DNA of 64,000 bases from Rhytidiadelphus loreus (GCA_947034895.1 OX344763.1:29263025-29327024), one strand, 5' to 3'. Counted from the first letter of the stretch, positions 46,270 through 58,284 are shown. The notes: generated by a model not told the origin, from the letters alone. Numbers and translations: made by a program.

Positions 46270-47935
46270 CGCTGATTAGGGTATGGATCGACCTTCTTCA
46301 GTTGGCCAGACCATTTTTTGAACTTGAGGCTATCGCTCCGATTGAGTTTGGGCGTTCGCCTGAAGTGAGTGTAGATTAGTGTAGTGCATTCTCGTGACTC
46401 GATTCTCGTGAGTGCCAATTCGGAAACTAGGATTTTCTGTTCATACTGAGCAGTTGTGACATCCATTCTGTCCTTCAGAAGATGGTTGATTTGTGCATTA
46501 AATGAAGTGATTTGTTACTTCCAAGCTTGGTCTTGCACCGTGAGCTTTGGTGGCATTCCGATGGCGCCAAGTTTATACATTTGTCTCGACTATGTGTTCG
46601 ATGTTGCAGAAACGCAACATCATTACTTAGAGTATTGATCAATCTCAATCGTTTCCAGTCAATTTTTCGAACGTGACCTAGCACTGAAAGTGTGATTGGC
46701 AGCGGAATCAGGAAACTTTGAGTGTTAGCCTGGAGTGAGTGTAGTTTAGGGTTCTCCATGCTCCGTACTTGATTCTATTTAGAGAACCTAGTTTTTCTGT
46801 TCACACTGGTGATTGCAAGAAACACATGTATTCCATAATGGTTTTTGTCGGACCTTGCATGTTGATTTGTTTTTTGGTTATAACTTTTGTGCTGTGGCTC
46901 CAAATGACTCAAGATCCATAGGTTAGGCACTCATGACTATTATACACGTTAACTAATTTCTTTTGACATTATTCATAATTTTTTTTATTGTCCAAAAATA
47001 GCCCCCAATTTTTGTCACAATTGCTAATGTGGATTTTGTACTATTTTTAGTACTATTTATTACCCAAACAATAATTTGGAGCTAATATGTGAAGGGGATG
47101 GTCTTCTAGTAGACCTGTAGCTAATGTTTAAGGAATTCTAAAAATAGTTAATTGTATGTTGTATACAAATTCACAAAGTGAACTTTTCTTTCCTTGCATT
47201 TCAAAACATGAAAAATATTATTTAAGTGGTCCTCTTGACAAATGGCCATCTTCATGGAGTTGTTATAAATGGACAATTTTTTTATTTTAAATTTGAATTT
47301 TTTTTCCTTTTCCTTACAAGTTAAAACATCAAACTATTAATTTTCTTGAGATTTTTCACTTTTTCAATACCCCTTAGAGAATTTATCCATGCTTTATCTT
47401 TCTAGGGTACAATCTTCTTCAAAGTGTATACATTGGCCATATCTATCAAATTGTTTAAAAATTATTTTTAAAATTTTAAAGTATTTCAGAAAACTAGCAT
47501 GAGTACTATAGAAACACAACAAAATCAACAAGTGTTTCTTGCAATTATCCTCACATTGAATAGTTGTGACAACAATTTTGTCATTTAGAAGACGGTTTGT
47601 GTATCAACATGATTTTGTTAAATCCAAGTTTGATCTAGTACATAAATTGTGTGGCATTAACAAGTTGCCAAGTTTATGCATTTGTCCTGACTATTTTGTT
47701 CTACATCTTTGAATCTCATCGTCACTATGCCTAATTTCCTACTTCAATTCAAGCTATTGTTGAAAGTGACTTTGGGCATTTTCGCCAGACTTTAAGTGAT
47801 AGCTTGAAGTGAGGTGAGTAAGTGTAAATCTATATAACTGTGCGTGCTCTTGACTTGATCCTCACAATTGCAACTTTTGCAACCACTACTCTAGTTCAAT
47901 ATTTTTTGTGTTCATAGTAGAATATTCCTTGGAAA
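46250..47935 (+). repeat. Three tandem, diverged copies of the DUF3455 3' region
   Basis: Unit 1 starts with the gene's own last codons ('cggaaacgcaatag') and runs to about 46,600. Unit 2 starts 'gcagaaacgcaacatc' at about 46,610 and, interrupted by a MITE, runs to about 47,690. Unit 3 starts near 47,695. All carry 'ctgttca.actg', 'cagttgtgac', 'cagaagatggtt' and 'gccaagtttat.catttgtc' in order. In arm A, half of unit 2 and all of unit 3 are deleted. Confidence 0.8.
46808..47550. mobile_element. MITE copy 5 of the GGGTG...GCAAGAAACAC family (743 bp)
   Basis: The ends are (T)GGTGATTGCAAGAAACAC and GTGTTTCTTGCAATTATCC. Orthologue of copy 4 in arm A. Comparison with the uninterrupted unit 1 shows insertion into a 'ctgttcacattgaatag'-like site; TCACAT may be duplicated at the two ends. 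Confidence 0.8.
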
Positions 47936-48364
47936 TTATACTCAAGTTTCCACCTTGTTTTTCCAATTTTACTTCATAAAGATAAGAATATAATTGATAA
48001 TTTATTAAATAGAGAAAAATGGATTTCTAAGGCTAATTACTCCCTTTCAAACTCAAATTTTCAAACATGGCAAATCAAGAATTGGAGGTGCACATGAAGA
48101 GGTGTAGAGGTTGAAAATGAAAATAAAGTTCTTCCTTTTTCACTTCTTTTTCTACTCTAACCTCGGGGAGGACATGAGCATGTTCAAAAATTCAATGGAG
48201 AAAATCATACGTTTTAGGGCTACTTTTAATGAATGCTATGCTTTTCAATGTTGAAAGTCTGAAACAAGCTGAATTGTGAGTGTGCATTAGGAATCGGTGT
48301 CCATGTGCCTGTATAGACTTTATGATCAGTTACTCTGTTAATCCTGCTGGAAATCCGACCTAGA

Positions 48365-49001
48365 CTATATCGTCTCAGATAATGGGGACGCACTCTCTTC
48401 GATCTTGTCTTCTTCATCCCAGGCCTGGGCTTGGGCCGATGGGTGAGGATCCAGAAGTCTGCGTTTTACAACCCATGAAAAGGACAAAGGATTCACTATT
48501 TTATATTAAATGACCAATTCCCTAGATCCAATTGTAAAAATAATATAATTCAGATGGGGTCAAATTACATATCAATGTAGAACATAGCATGCGCTTGCCA
48601 CGAAATAATGAAATTGGACAACAGAAAGACTCCACATGACCTGCTAAAAAAACACATTAAGCCCAATTTGGGACAACAATAGCCTTACCTGCGACTCCAC
48701 CATCTGATTTCCTCAAAAGCTGGCATGGGAACCTCCGTCACTGGTTGAGAAGAATGTATTCGATGTTGCATGAATTCCACAGCGTCAGCATGAATTTATC
48801 TGCTGACATGGAACTCGGACTGCAGCTCATCAGATCGAGCCCATGCTCGACAACGGACCATGGTCGGGGTGCTCAAGCACGGCCAAATTTCAAAGCTTCT
48901 GGAACCTTGAGCGGCAATTTCTGCTTCAAACTGAAGCTCTTGTTTCACGGCACCCAACTGGCTTTCGAAGCGTGAGACCTCATAAAAAGAGATGATTTTG
49001 G
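48365..49001 (-). pseudogene. 3' end of an unrecognised spliced gene (two exons, one in-frame stop)
   Basis: The penultimate exon (49,001-48,689) encodes an amphipathic stretch 'SQLGAVKQELQFEAEI', then 'TMVRCRAWARSDELQSEF', then after one TAA (48,796-48,798) 'VEFMQHRIHSSQPVTEV' and 'AFEEIRWWSR'. It ends at donor CGCAG|GTAAGG. A 230-nt intron follows, to acceptor AACGCAG. The last exon (48,458-48,365) continues in phase as 'LLDPHPSAQAQAW' and an acidic tail 'DEEDKIEESASPLSETI', then TAG. Phase, donor and acceptor all agree, which is strong evidence for a real gene. The single stop may be a recent nonsense mutation. I recognise no family; earlier exons are not located. The arm A copy is truncated. 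Confidence 0.6.
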
Positions 49002-49633
49002 CTTGTTTTCAGCAAGAATAGCCATGTTTGAAATTTTCAACCAAACTGGTGTTCAAATTCAACTACTGTAGAAAGGTTTGATATCCTATGAACTGGCGTT
49101 TACTGAAAAGTAACCGAGTTCCTTAAAATGGTGGCCCTGGTGGAGGGAAACGAGTGAATGTTCAACATGCGTCATCTGTCTTTGGCAGATCCTTTGAGAA
49201 GATACCGCAATTTTAAAGCCCAAGTATAATTCTTTTTCTGGACGCAAATGAAAGAAGATAAGTCTACTGTAAAGAAGATAAAGAAGATAATCCTCATCAG
49301 TTGCGCTGTTGTTCTGGTCATTCATGACTCCTGGTGCTAAATCCAAAACCGAAGGGTAGGCATCACGCTTTATTATATTTCAACATAGATTTCAAAGCAA
49401 TCGTGTAAAGTCATTATGTCGCTTAATTCACCACTTTCAACACCTTAAAATAGAGTTCAGTGACATCACCGGGGGCTTCACCAGTCGTCAAGCTCGCAAG
49501 ACTAGGGTCTGGTGTTCGTTTAAATGCAGTGTTTCAGAGCCACACAATTGTGAACGTCAAGTGCCCACAGAAATCTCTGAAAACTGAGACTTTGAAGGAC
49601 CCTAAGCTCGAATGCCAAAAGCCATAAAACTGG

Positions 49634-49765
49634 TTAGATTTGAGGTTTCAGTGAAGCGGCTGAAACTGCATTAGTTTCATTGCACAATACTGTAGATACA
49701 ACCAGTGGAATCCGCCACCGCTTCGTGGAATTGAGCACATTGGTTCTCTCAGTGATTCTCTCCAT
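49634..49765 (-). CDS. Small ORF, arm B copy (43 codons), unknown
   Basis: Counterpart of 19,051-19,206. It starts at the second Met (the first is GTG here), shares 'MERITERTNVLNSTKR', has an extra Trp codon, and is four codons shorter in the variable part. It ends at the same stop. Confidence 0.25.
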   Translation of the reverse strand: MERITERTNVLNSTKRWRIPLVVSTVLCNETNAVSAASLKPQI

Positions 49766-50133
49766 CGTGTTTTCCACTGATGAAAATTTCAACATCTATT
49801 GAAATAGGATTGTCAATTTCGTTAAATTGGAGCAAATATGGTTCTAAGAATTGTAACATTCATTGCACAAAACACTCTAAGATTCATATACTGAATTCCC
49901 CCGATTTATTTCCATATAATCTTCCCACGGGGTTTCATTTTCATCCGGGATTTTGAGGTGACACAGACTCCCATTCGCAGGTTCCCATCAGGGCTAACTT
50001 ACAAGCAAAGCAGTCGATCCTCCGTGGTCTCCTTGACACGATCGACTCCTTCTTTGAGACAACAGTTGTGTGCATGTCCCACTCAGATGATTTATGATTC
50101 AGATCTCAATCTGTTCGGCTATTGAATAAGAGT

Positions 50134-50137
50134 ATTT
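50134..50137. other. Empty target site of MITE copy 3
   Basis: ATTT here equals the AAAT duplicated around the MITE in arm A. The flanking bases on both sides match the arm A flanks, so this is the pre-insertion allele. Confidence 0.9.
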
Positions 50138-53100
50138 CTGAGATGAAACAGTCCATACCGGGACTGGATTTTGGACTTGCGCAGCCATTGAAGGAGCAAG
50201 TCATGTGAAGTGCAAGAGAGTCGCACAAAATCGTTGACAAATGTGTCCACAGTGTGTCCCTGCGCCCTGTAGCAACTTAGAGAGAATCTAGACTGCCAGT
50301 TCTAAAACGTTACTTTAAAATGCATTTTTAAAAGTGTATTCAGTAAGGTAGTGTAACTCTTATGGAAACATGGATAAGAGGTATCAACTTGGAAATGACC
50401 CACATGATTAGTTAGACTAGTTGTGGATTTTGTTGTGGTCAATCCCGGGATAAATACGATTTCACTAGTGTAAATATGAAGGGATCTATATTGAGCTGTG
50501 ATGAGATCTTTGGGTAGAAGAGTCAAATGTTGAGTCTTTTCAATACATATGAACTTCTTATGCAATTTCAAAGTGGATAATTGTAGACCACTATTTGAGA
50601 CAATTGGCAATCATTCCCATTTCAACTCAAAGATCAGTGGCCAAAGACATTTAGCCCAACCATGCTTATTTTTCTTATCAATATGTGCAATCAATGTACC
50701 GAAAAGATTGAGTCCACCCATTTTGTGGCCCCCCAAACGTTGCTAAAAACTTGGGATGTTGATCAGATTCAATAAATAAAAGACCCCTTTCCCAACCGTC
50801 GATAAAGTGTTGTTGAAGAAAAACAAGAGCCTTTAGATGAGGGTTCAAGATCAAGGGTTGAGGATTGATGGGATCGAGGGATATATCCCATATCAAATGT
50901 CCCCCCCTCCCAACCTGAAAATTACAAAGTGGTGGAATGGGGGGCATTCAAAAATACTTTTCAATTAATTTAGTTTTTAATTCTTTTAACTTACAAGGTG
51001 GTGGGGTGTAAATGAAAAAAAAATCCTTTCTTTTTTATATTCATTGTGACATTCTATCACAATGAGTTCAAAAGATGTATAATGTGAGCATATGAAAGAT
51101 GAGTCCTCACTCGTGACAAGGATTAGTATAGGAGAAGGGATAAAGCCCCTCACAAATCTTGCATCTCCAACTTTATTTATGAAACTACAAGTTGCAAAAT
51201 TTAAAGCGCCACACCCTTGGGGAGGAGGATGATATTTTGCTCAAAAGCAATATAGTATTTATAAGGGATTATGAGGCAATATATTTTCCCAATTTTAGTG
51301 GATGAAATCTTTGAATTACTCCATATTTTTAGGACAATATCACTCTTTTTGGATGAATGTATATTCTTTTGAAAGAATGATTTAAGTTTCACATTTTATC
51401 CATTTATATAGATTTAACTAATTGCATCATTCCAATGAAGATCGCTTTTTAAGTACTACCCAAAGTAATTGAAAAGAAATCCCCACATCACACCAATTTA
51501 TGCATTATGTAGCAAATTCCTTGTGTTCAATTTGCAAGTATCAATGGAACAAGCATTTACAAGAACTATAAATGCTATGCCTATGAATGCATGTACTAAG
51601 GTAGGAAGCCCATTGTCGACTATGTGGTCATTGTGCATAGTAACAATTATCAAATTTAGAATTTTTTTTGCAAAAGAATGACAAATCAAGGATTATTTCA
51701 CATGTATTTTAGTCAATTCATGTTTGGAAAAAAATAATAAATTACAGGTAATTAAACAAAAACATATAGCTTCCCATTGTGAACCCTAGTGGGGGACTAT
51801 TCTTGTCCTTTGGGATGCTAATGTGTCTTTTTTATTCTCACTCTTACTTCACTATATGGTTCCAAAGAAAATTAAAAATCCCCCCTTTTGTAGAGTGAAA
51901 CAATCAAAGAACCTTTTGCAACGTGTAGAAGCCACATGAGTGTGTCCATTGAATTCCTTAGATGGTGACTTTCCAACCCAATCCAACCCTTATATCCCTC
52001 ATTCCCAAACTTTGAGGCCCAATTGCACATGTAATGCAATAAAAACTACATTAGAATGTAACAAAATTGAATTGGATACAAAAATAGAGCTCCAAATTGG
52101 ATTGCAGTCTTTAATAGGTTTGCTTACCTTGGAATAAAGTTTAAGTTATTTTTCTAATTTTGGTAGTTAATCAAGTGAACTAAAATAATAAGATGGCCTA
52201 AGTGCATTGTCATTTGATTATGAGAGCTAAGTTGCAATGCACTATTTCAATATGAGAGAGAGAGAGAGACAGAACTCCAATCATTGAGTTCTAGGTGTGA
52301 CTAAAGAGTCTATTGATTTTGGGTCCTATGCAAGAATCCTAGGATTGCAATTGAATGACACTAAGACTACATACCTTTGCTATATAAGATTTGGAGTCTT
52401 TGTATAAGAATCCTAACATTTTTTCAAGAAGGCCACGTGACACTTTAGAATTGATCATGATGTATGTCTTTCTATTCTTTAAGTATAGTTATAACTACTA
52501 GAAGGTTGAAGATTGTATAATTAGAATGTAGTAAAAACATGCACTTAGTTTCACATGAGTGGCTATTTAATCAAGTTTAGAACAATGCTATACTATGCTA
52601 GTGTAGGACCGGAGCATCTGTAGATGCAAAAGATGTTGTGCCTTAAAAGAAATTTCATAATTTTGTAAAATTTCTTATCCAAAAAATTATATCAATGATA
52701 AATTGTTGTTGCAAATTTGTTCTAAAAAAGGAATGTAGGTGCATTTGTAACTTTTGGTATTTCTTGACAGTAGCTTCTAGTTTACAACCATCATAGGCAA
52801 ACTACTTGAAATTCATTTTGTTGTGAATGTCTCGCTCCAAAATTCTCATGAAATCTAGAAAATTGTTGTGATTGTCATATTTCCACTAATTCCCTTCTTA
52901 ACCTCTACATTTCCAAATTAATTCTAATTTGGAAGTTGATACTTGATCCAAAAACAAGCATCTATATCCAAAATTTTAGGGCAAGATTTCCAAATTGTGT
53001 TTATACTTTATTTTCCTTCCTTATTTACTTGTTCCAATATGGAAGCAATTATTTTTGGTCACTTTGATCACTTTGGTACTTATACTAGTAGCGGATGTTA

Positions 53101-53727
53101 GTGGCTCATTGCCTAGATATGTGAACCTAATATCAACCGATATCGAATGCCATACCCTACGATTGGCCCTTTCACCATGTAGTTAAAATTTGTAAGTCAC
53201 GTAGTTCATGAAGTAGACATCAATGAGATTAGGTGGATGGAAATTTGAAGGAATTAGTTGGTGAGTTATCGTATTGTGAGAGCAGATTTGGAATCATAAG
53301 AGGTTTGCGATGACATTTGAATGCATAGTTAGATTTTATTGGCATGTTGTGTAACTTGCAAAGCCATATGTGTGGTGGCTTCTTTCATTTTCCACTTGTT
53401 GGAGAATGGTCTATGTTTAAATAAAATTTTGTTTTGTAATTGTTAGGCAAGAGTCAACAAAGGCTCCACGTCTACAATTGCTTCTAGGAATCTATGGATC
53501 CTTACTTTTGACTTCAATACAAATTTTTTTTTGTTGCTTTCTTTGTGTTTTTTGGTGTCTTTGCATTCAGCAAAAAGAAGGTAATTACATGAATCAATTG
53601 TGCATATCTATAAAGTTCCAGTAAAGTAGTCTACTTTTAAAGTGACCATTTAAGCCTATTTAACTCCTCATTGACAATAGGAGATATTTCAAGCAACATG
53701 TCACCCAATCCTAGATAGGGGTTGTGT

Positions 53728-54517
53728 CGTACACCAAAATGAAGAATGTAGGCTTGTTAGGTAGAAAGTAGGAACAATTTGGGAGTATTGGCAAAAAAAA
53801 TTCGTTTGTCAAATAGATAATTTAGGAATAACCCCACATTTAACATTCCATTACTATGAGGGTAGTAGTAAGATGATAAATAGGGTAAGAATGGAAATTA
53901 AGTTTCCCGGTGATAACCGGAAATCGGAACCGGATTCAAATCCGTCAGACGAGAAGTGGGTTACTGAACCAACTGGATATCAATGGTAGATTGCTACGGG
54001 AGGATAACAGAACCCTACCGGGTTCCTAGGGAAAGACTAGAGTCTAACGGTACTACCAGAGGATTAGAAAGACCATTTAACGGGTCGGATCCTCCTCCAT
54101 CTTAGCAGAAACGGTAGTCCTCCAACAGTAGTGATTGTTCCAAGGAAAGGAGTTAGGGTCGGCTAATCTTACTTTACTTTATGTTTAGTGAACTAGTAGT
54201 ATCCTTCCGAGCACTTAGAGTGGTTTTGCACTTAAAGGAGTAGAGAGTTGGTTTTCTGTATCCGATGGAGAAGAAAGGGATCCTCTAGTCTGCAACTTGT
54301 AGCATAATATGTTTGAGGGGCTGAGGGAACTGCATCTATGAGCGATCCAAGAATGATGGTGAAGGCGGAAGGAAGTGGTTCTGCTCCTTTGAAGATCAAG
54401 ACAATCTATTCGGCCATACCTAAGAATGAGGGAGAGCAGAAGCAATTGGAGGAGGATTTGGGCCAGTTAGGATGTTCGGGATTTCTGCACCGACTCTAGA
54501 GTGTGAAGAACAAGGCA
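53728..54517. other. Element-derived leader, no complete ORF
   Basis: The AT-rich DNA of arm B gives way near 53,730 to moderate-GC sequence. A short frame 'MVKAEGSGSAPLKIKT' near 54,353 ends at a stop near 54,499. It is probably the 5' part of the element containing the ORF at 54,522. Confidence 0.4.
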
Positions 54518-54521
54518 ATCG

Positions 54522-55958
54522 AATGAGTGGGCAAAGACCAACCGCGCTCTTCTGGTTAACTGGTTGATTGAAATCTAGAAGAAGGTTTACGACTTTCCGA
54601 GCGTTGGAGAAGGGATGGCTTCCCGAACCGATAAATTCAAGGATGGTAAGTTCTTACATCCGCCAAACCCTAAGTATGGTTATGCAGTTGCAGACTGCAA
54701 GGCAGAGAGAGACAGGAAATTGCTAGAATTCATAGTCCCGATCCTGTATCCCAAACGGCCAAACCGGATTACAGTGATTTGGGCAAATGCGATATTTAGA
54801 GCACTGAGTGGAGAGAGGAAAGTCTTCTGGGGAGGAATAGTGAAGGACCTGGTAGGGAAAATGGTTAGTTCTTTAGGGAATACAAAGGCTACCCCTATTG
54901 GGCCTTTCCTTTTCCATTTGTATGACTACCTAGGGACACTCAGAAGTCAGGAGAGGACCGTGTATAAGGCAGCAACCACTTTAGTGAAATTGAATATTAC
55001 TCCACCCGAAGAGCATGAGGAAGAGGAGAAGAGGAAAGGATCGGATGGGGATTTTGAAAAGGTCTCGTCGGAGAGGAAGAAAGGGTCTTCCGAGAGAAAA
55101 ATAGGGTTAGAGAGGATTCTCGCATCCACGAAGAAGAAAGGTCCCAAGAGTGACAAGAAGAATTCGGCTAAGCCGGAAGTGTATGGAGTCGACTCATTGG
55201 GGAGGATTATCTCAGATCTTGAGGTGATCCGAGAGGAAGTAGACATGGAAAGGGGAGCAATCCGGAATTTATGTGGATTGCTTGGTGGAATTCCCATGTC
55301 TGAGTTAGCAAAAAAGATTGAGGATTTGATCTGGGATTTTGATACCCGGAAGTGGGAAACTCAAATCCAGAAACTGACCAATAGGAACAAGGATCTCCAT
55401 CGTCAATTAGAGAAGAGTTTGGAGAGGAGTAAGGAAGTGAGGGAACTTTTTGTAGAGTCTGAGGAAACCTTCAAGAAGGTTAGGAGCTTTGTTTCCCATT
55501 CCGGAGACGTGTTGAACAAAGCCAGGCTGTACGATGAAGAAATCCACAAGGTTGGGTCCGAAGCAGCAGCCAAGGCTGTTATGGTGCTAGCAGAATACTC
55601 ATAGGCGATAGAAAAGTTCATGTACGAGATCCGGAAAAGCCTTCGGCAAGCTGGGTACCTTCTAGGATCCGAGAAGTAGGAAGCAACACCAACATGACCG
55701 GCATCGGTTATATCTCCTCCTGCACCAATAAAACCGAAGGAGCGTTTGAGTGAAGAGAAGACGCCATCCAAGAGCTCACCCATAGAAAAGAAGGAGACGA
55801 GGGAGGGATTCGTGCTCAGATCCAGTTCAAAGGAGCAAACCCAAAAGTTGGAGTCAGAGCTAAAAATGCCTCAGAGTAAAGGTTCTAAACCCTCTCCCGG
55901 TACTCCCAGCACTACAAAAAAAAGAGCACTGACAAGCGGGTTAGAGAGGAGTCGCTAG
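54522..55958 (+). pseudogene. Decayed repeat-encoded coiled-coil protein ORF
   Basis: One reading frame of 479 codons is broken by TAG at 54,576, 55,602 and 55,677 and TGA at 55,695. The longest open part, 54,615-55,604, gives 329 residues. The N-terminal half has 'YGYAVADCKAERDRKLLEF', 'LYPKRPNRITVIWANAIF' and 'ALSGERKVFWGGIVKDL', a pattern I associate with repeat-encoded hypothetical proteins in non-seed plants. Residues about 125-175 are Lys/Glu/Ser-rich, and residues about 250-310 form a coiled coil ('NRNKDLHRQLEKSLERSKEV'). The part after the stops is Lys/Ser/Pro-rich. There is no zinc knuckle, protease or reverse transcriptase. It may be a gag-like protein of a non-autonomous element. 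The breaks fit C-to-T change of Gln or Arg codons. Confidence 0.6.
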
Positions 55959-56092
55959 AGAAGATATACTCTGAAGAGGACAAATTGCCCATGGTCTTAG
56001 CAAAGGAGGAGAGTCAGTCAAAATCCAAATCCGGGTCTGAGACCGGATCAGAATCCGGTTCCGAAGGGAATTTGGATGCAGTGACTGTGGGC

Positions 56093-57085
56093 GCTTATTT
56101 ACCCACCTTTGGTAAATCAGCGAACACAACCAGGTTCTAGTCCTATGGTAGTTTTCTACTCTAATGGGTGTCTAAGCGTCAATCCATTGTGCCTTTCAAG
56201 CAATGGATCTTTTTTGCTAAGTTCCTAATCGTGACTCTCTAATCGTGATTCTAATTGACTCTTATGTTGACTATCTTGCTATGTTATGTTTTGTGTCTCC
56301 TATTTCTAAAGTTTACTCTATTGTCCTAAAGTAGAATATCATCTCATGCCATTTCTAAAAACCTAAGACTCGTTCAACTTGGACTCTCTAATAACCCGCT
56401 ATGGGCGGATGAAGTATTGGCTGCTTGGCTATCCAACTTCATCCATGGTTTTCTATAGGCTTCTAATTCCAATTGAAGGCGAAATTTGGCCTAAGGACCT
56501 GACTCTATAGGTTCTAACTAAATCCTAAGTTTCAACTTGGTTGAATGAACATGTCCAAGTTTCATCCATTTGGGGCTTGAAACTTCATCTGTCAATATCT
56601 CGGGCGTTTTAACTCCGATTCCTACGTGTCTTATGTTTTTGGAAACCTCTCGGGGTCTACTCTAAGACTTTTTACTCCAATCTGACCTGACCTTGGACCT
56701 AGTGACATCTAGCTCTCGGCCTACCTACGGCCTTGGCCCCTATCCGGTTGGAATGTTGGGGGGATAGTTAAGAGTTTACCCCGGCGTGGAAGTCCATGCC
56801 CAAGCTTGTCGAGTCCCCCCCTTCCTCCATGGTGAGCGGTGAAGGTGCACCCCCCCCAAGTTAGCGAGAGTGGCCTTTATCTTTGTGGCCAAAAGATAAA
56901 CCTTCTTCCTTGAAGGGAAATTTTTTACCTTCTTCCTCCTTTTCCTCAATCCACGTGCTCCATCAAGAGGGGTGGTTGAGGGTGTCCTTTACTTCCGTAG
57001 AAAGTCAAATTGTCGGTTAACTACCACTTACGCCCGGGAGAAAATACCGTGCGTGTAAGATTACTCTAATGGTGGAAGCAGGGTT
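56093..57085 (+). mobile_element. Non-coding element block related to 12.0-13.0 kb
   Basis: Begins 'tttatttacccacctttgg' type sequence right after the decayed ORF's 3' region, and aligns inverted with 12,985-12,010 throughout at perhaps 70-75%. It may be a 3' UTR or an LTR; TG...CA boundaries were not found. Confidence 0.6.
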
Positions 57086-57239
57086 GTCTTGTTTGACATA
57101 TTTTTGGGTTTAGGCGTCATGTATGACGTCTGACGTCGCGTGTCGTGTGTCACCAAGTGTCGAGTTTACTTGACATCGCGTCGCGGAGGGGTAAAAAAAT
57201 TTACCCCATGGTAAATAGATTTTGCCTACGTGGTAGGGC

Positions 57240-57615
57240 TTCGGAACTGACGTGGACAGCCAACGTGGGCGACTGCGGGTGTGGGCGCGTGCATGTCTGC
57301 CTTGGGTGGAAAAATTGAGGCGACTGCGGGTTTAGGGTGGAAGGCGACTGCGGGTGAAGGGGTGACTACGGGTCTGGGGCGCTAGGGCGACTTCGGGTGG
57401 AAAAAATAGAGGCGACTGCGGATTTAGGGTTGAAGGCGACTGCGGGTGACTGGGCGCCTGCGGGTCAGGGGCGTTAGGGCGACTTTGGGATTAGGGGCGA
57501 CTGCGGCTTTGGGTACTGAGGGCGACCGCGGGTCCGACAGGTAGGGGCGACTTCGGGTTACAAGGCGACTGCGTGTCGGAGCAGCAGATAGCGACCGCGG
57601 ATTCCAGGGCGACCG
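57240..57615. repeat. GC-rich minisatellite, GGCGACTGCGGGT type
   Basis: The word GGCGAC(T/C)(G/T)CGGGT recurs about fourteen times, separated by short variable spacers such as 'ttagggtggaa'. It lies shortly after the shared element block, the same relative place as the different GC-rich repeat at 11,210-11,580. Confidence 0.85.
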
Positions 57616-58284
57616 CATGTTCAGTTTAGGATTTCAGTTTGGCATATCCAGTCTTTGAAGTAACACGTCACAAAGGTGTTCTATAAGCGCACAATTAGGT
57701 GCTACATTATATTGGGGTCTACAATTTACAAGTGCAAATAATAGAGCCCATGAAATGTAAATTGGACAAAACTTCTCTAATTCCAAAAATTCACCCAATA
57801 TAAGGCCACAATAATAATGTCAACAACAATTATATTAATAAGTCATCGATATTGCTTTGAGGTGGACTTCAAATGTAGTCATACTTGCATTGCACTTTTA
57901 TAACCTCGTCGCAATCATCACCTAACTGCCTACCAATTAGAATTCAACATATATTTTAAAACCGGTAATCTGTCCCTCACTCTAATATGCTCATATGCTT
58001 GATGAAGCACTACAAAATCCTTACACATCAGGATGAAGGCTCAAAGCTTGAACTACAAAGATTTGCTACCAAACATATAAGCTAAAACCTTATAACTATA
58101 ATTATTGTCTACTTCTCTAGTACTCTAGTCACTAGGCGTGAATGTGGAATCGCTCAGCATCTCATCAGCATTAGGGTCTGTATCTTCGTAAGACTCTTCG
58201 TTGCTCTTGTTGTTGCCCGAGCTTTCGATTTCATCATCTTCCCTTGTTACTACTTCGATATGTACCTACCTCTGAGTTCAAATT
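57616..58284. other. AT-rich DNA downstream of the hAT relic
   Basis: Probably the 3' non-coding part of the hAT element; no TIR or 8-bp target duplication could be identified. Confidence 0.35.

Larger units (their letters stand above)
45283..53727. repeat. Arm B of the three-copy large duplication (inverted)
   Basis: Inverted copy of arm A and inverted relative of arm C. It is the least interrupted copy: no 7.6-kb insertion, no MITE copy 3, and no 1.3-kb deletion. From 51,243 to about 53,310 it reads as identical to arm C in every stretch I compared. Confidence 0.9.

Noticed and set aside
53728..57615. Complete LTR retrotransposon
   Set aside because: No pair of direct terminal repeats, primer-binding site, protease, integrase or reverse transcriptase could be found.
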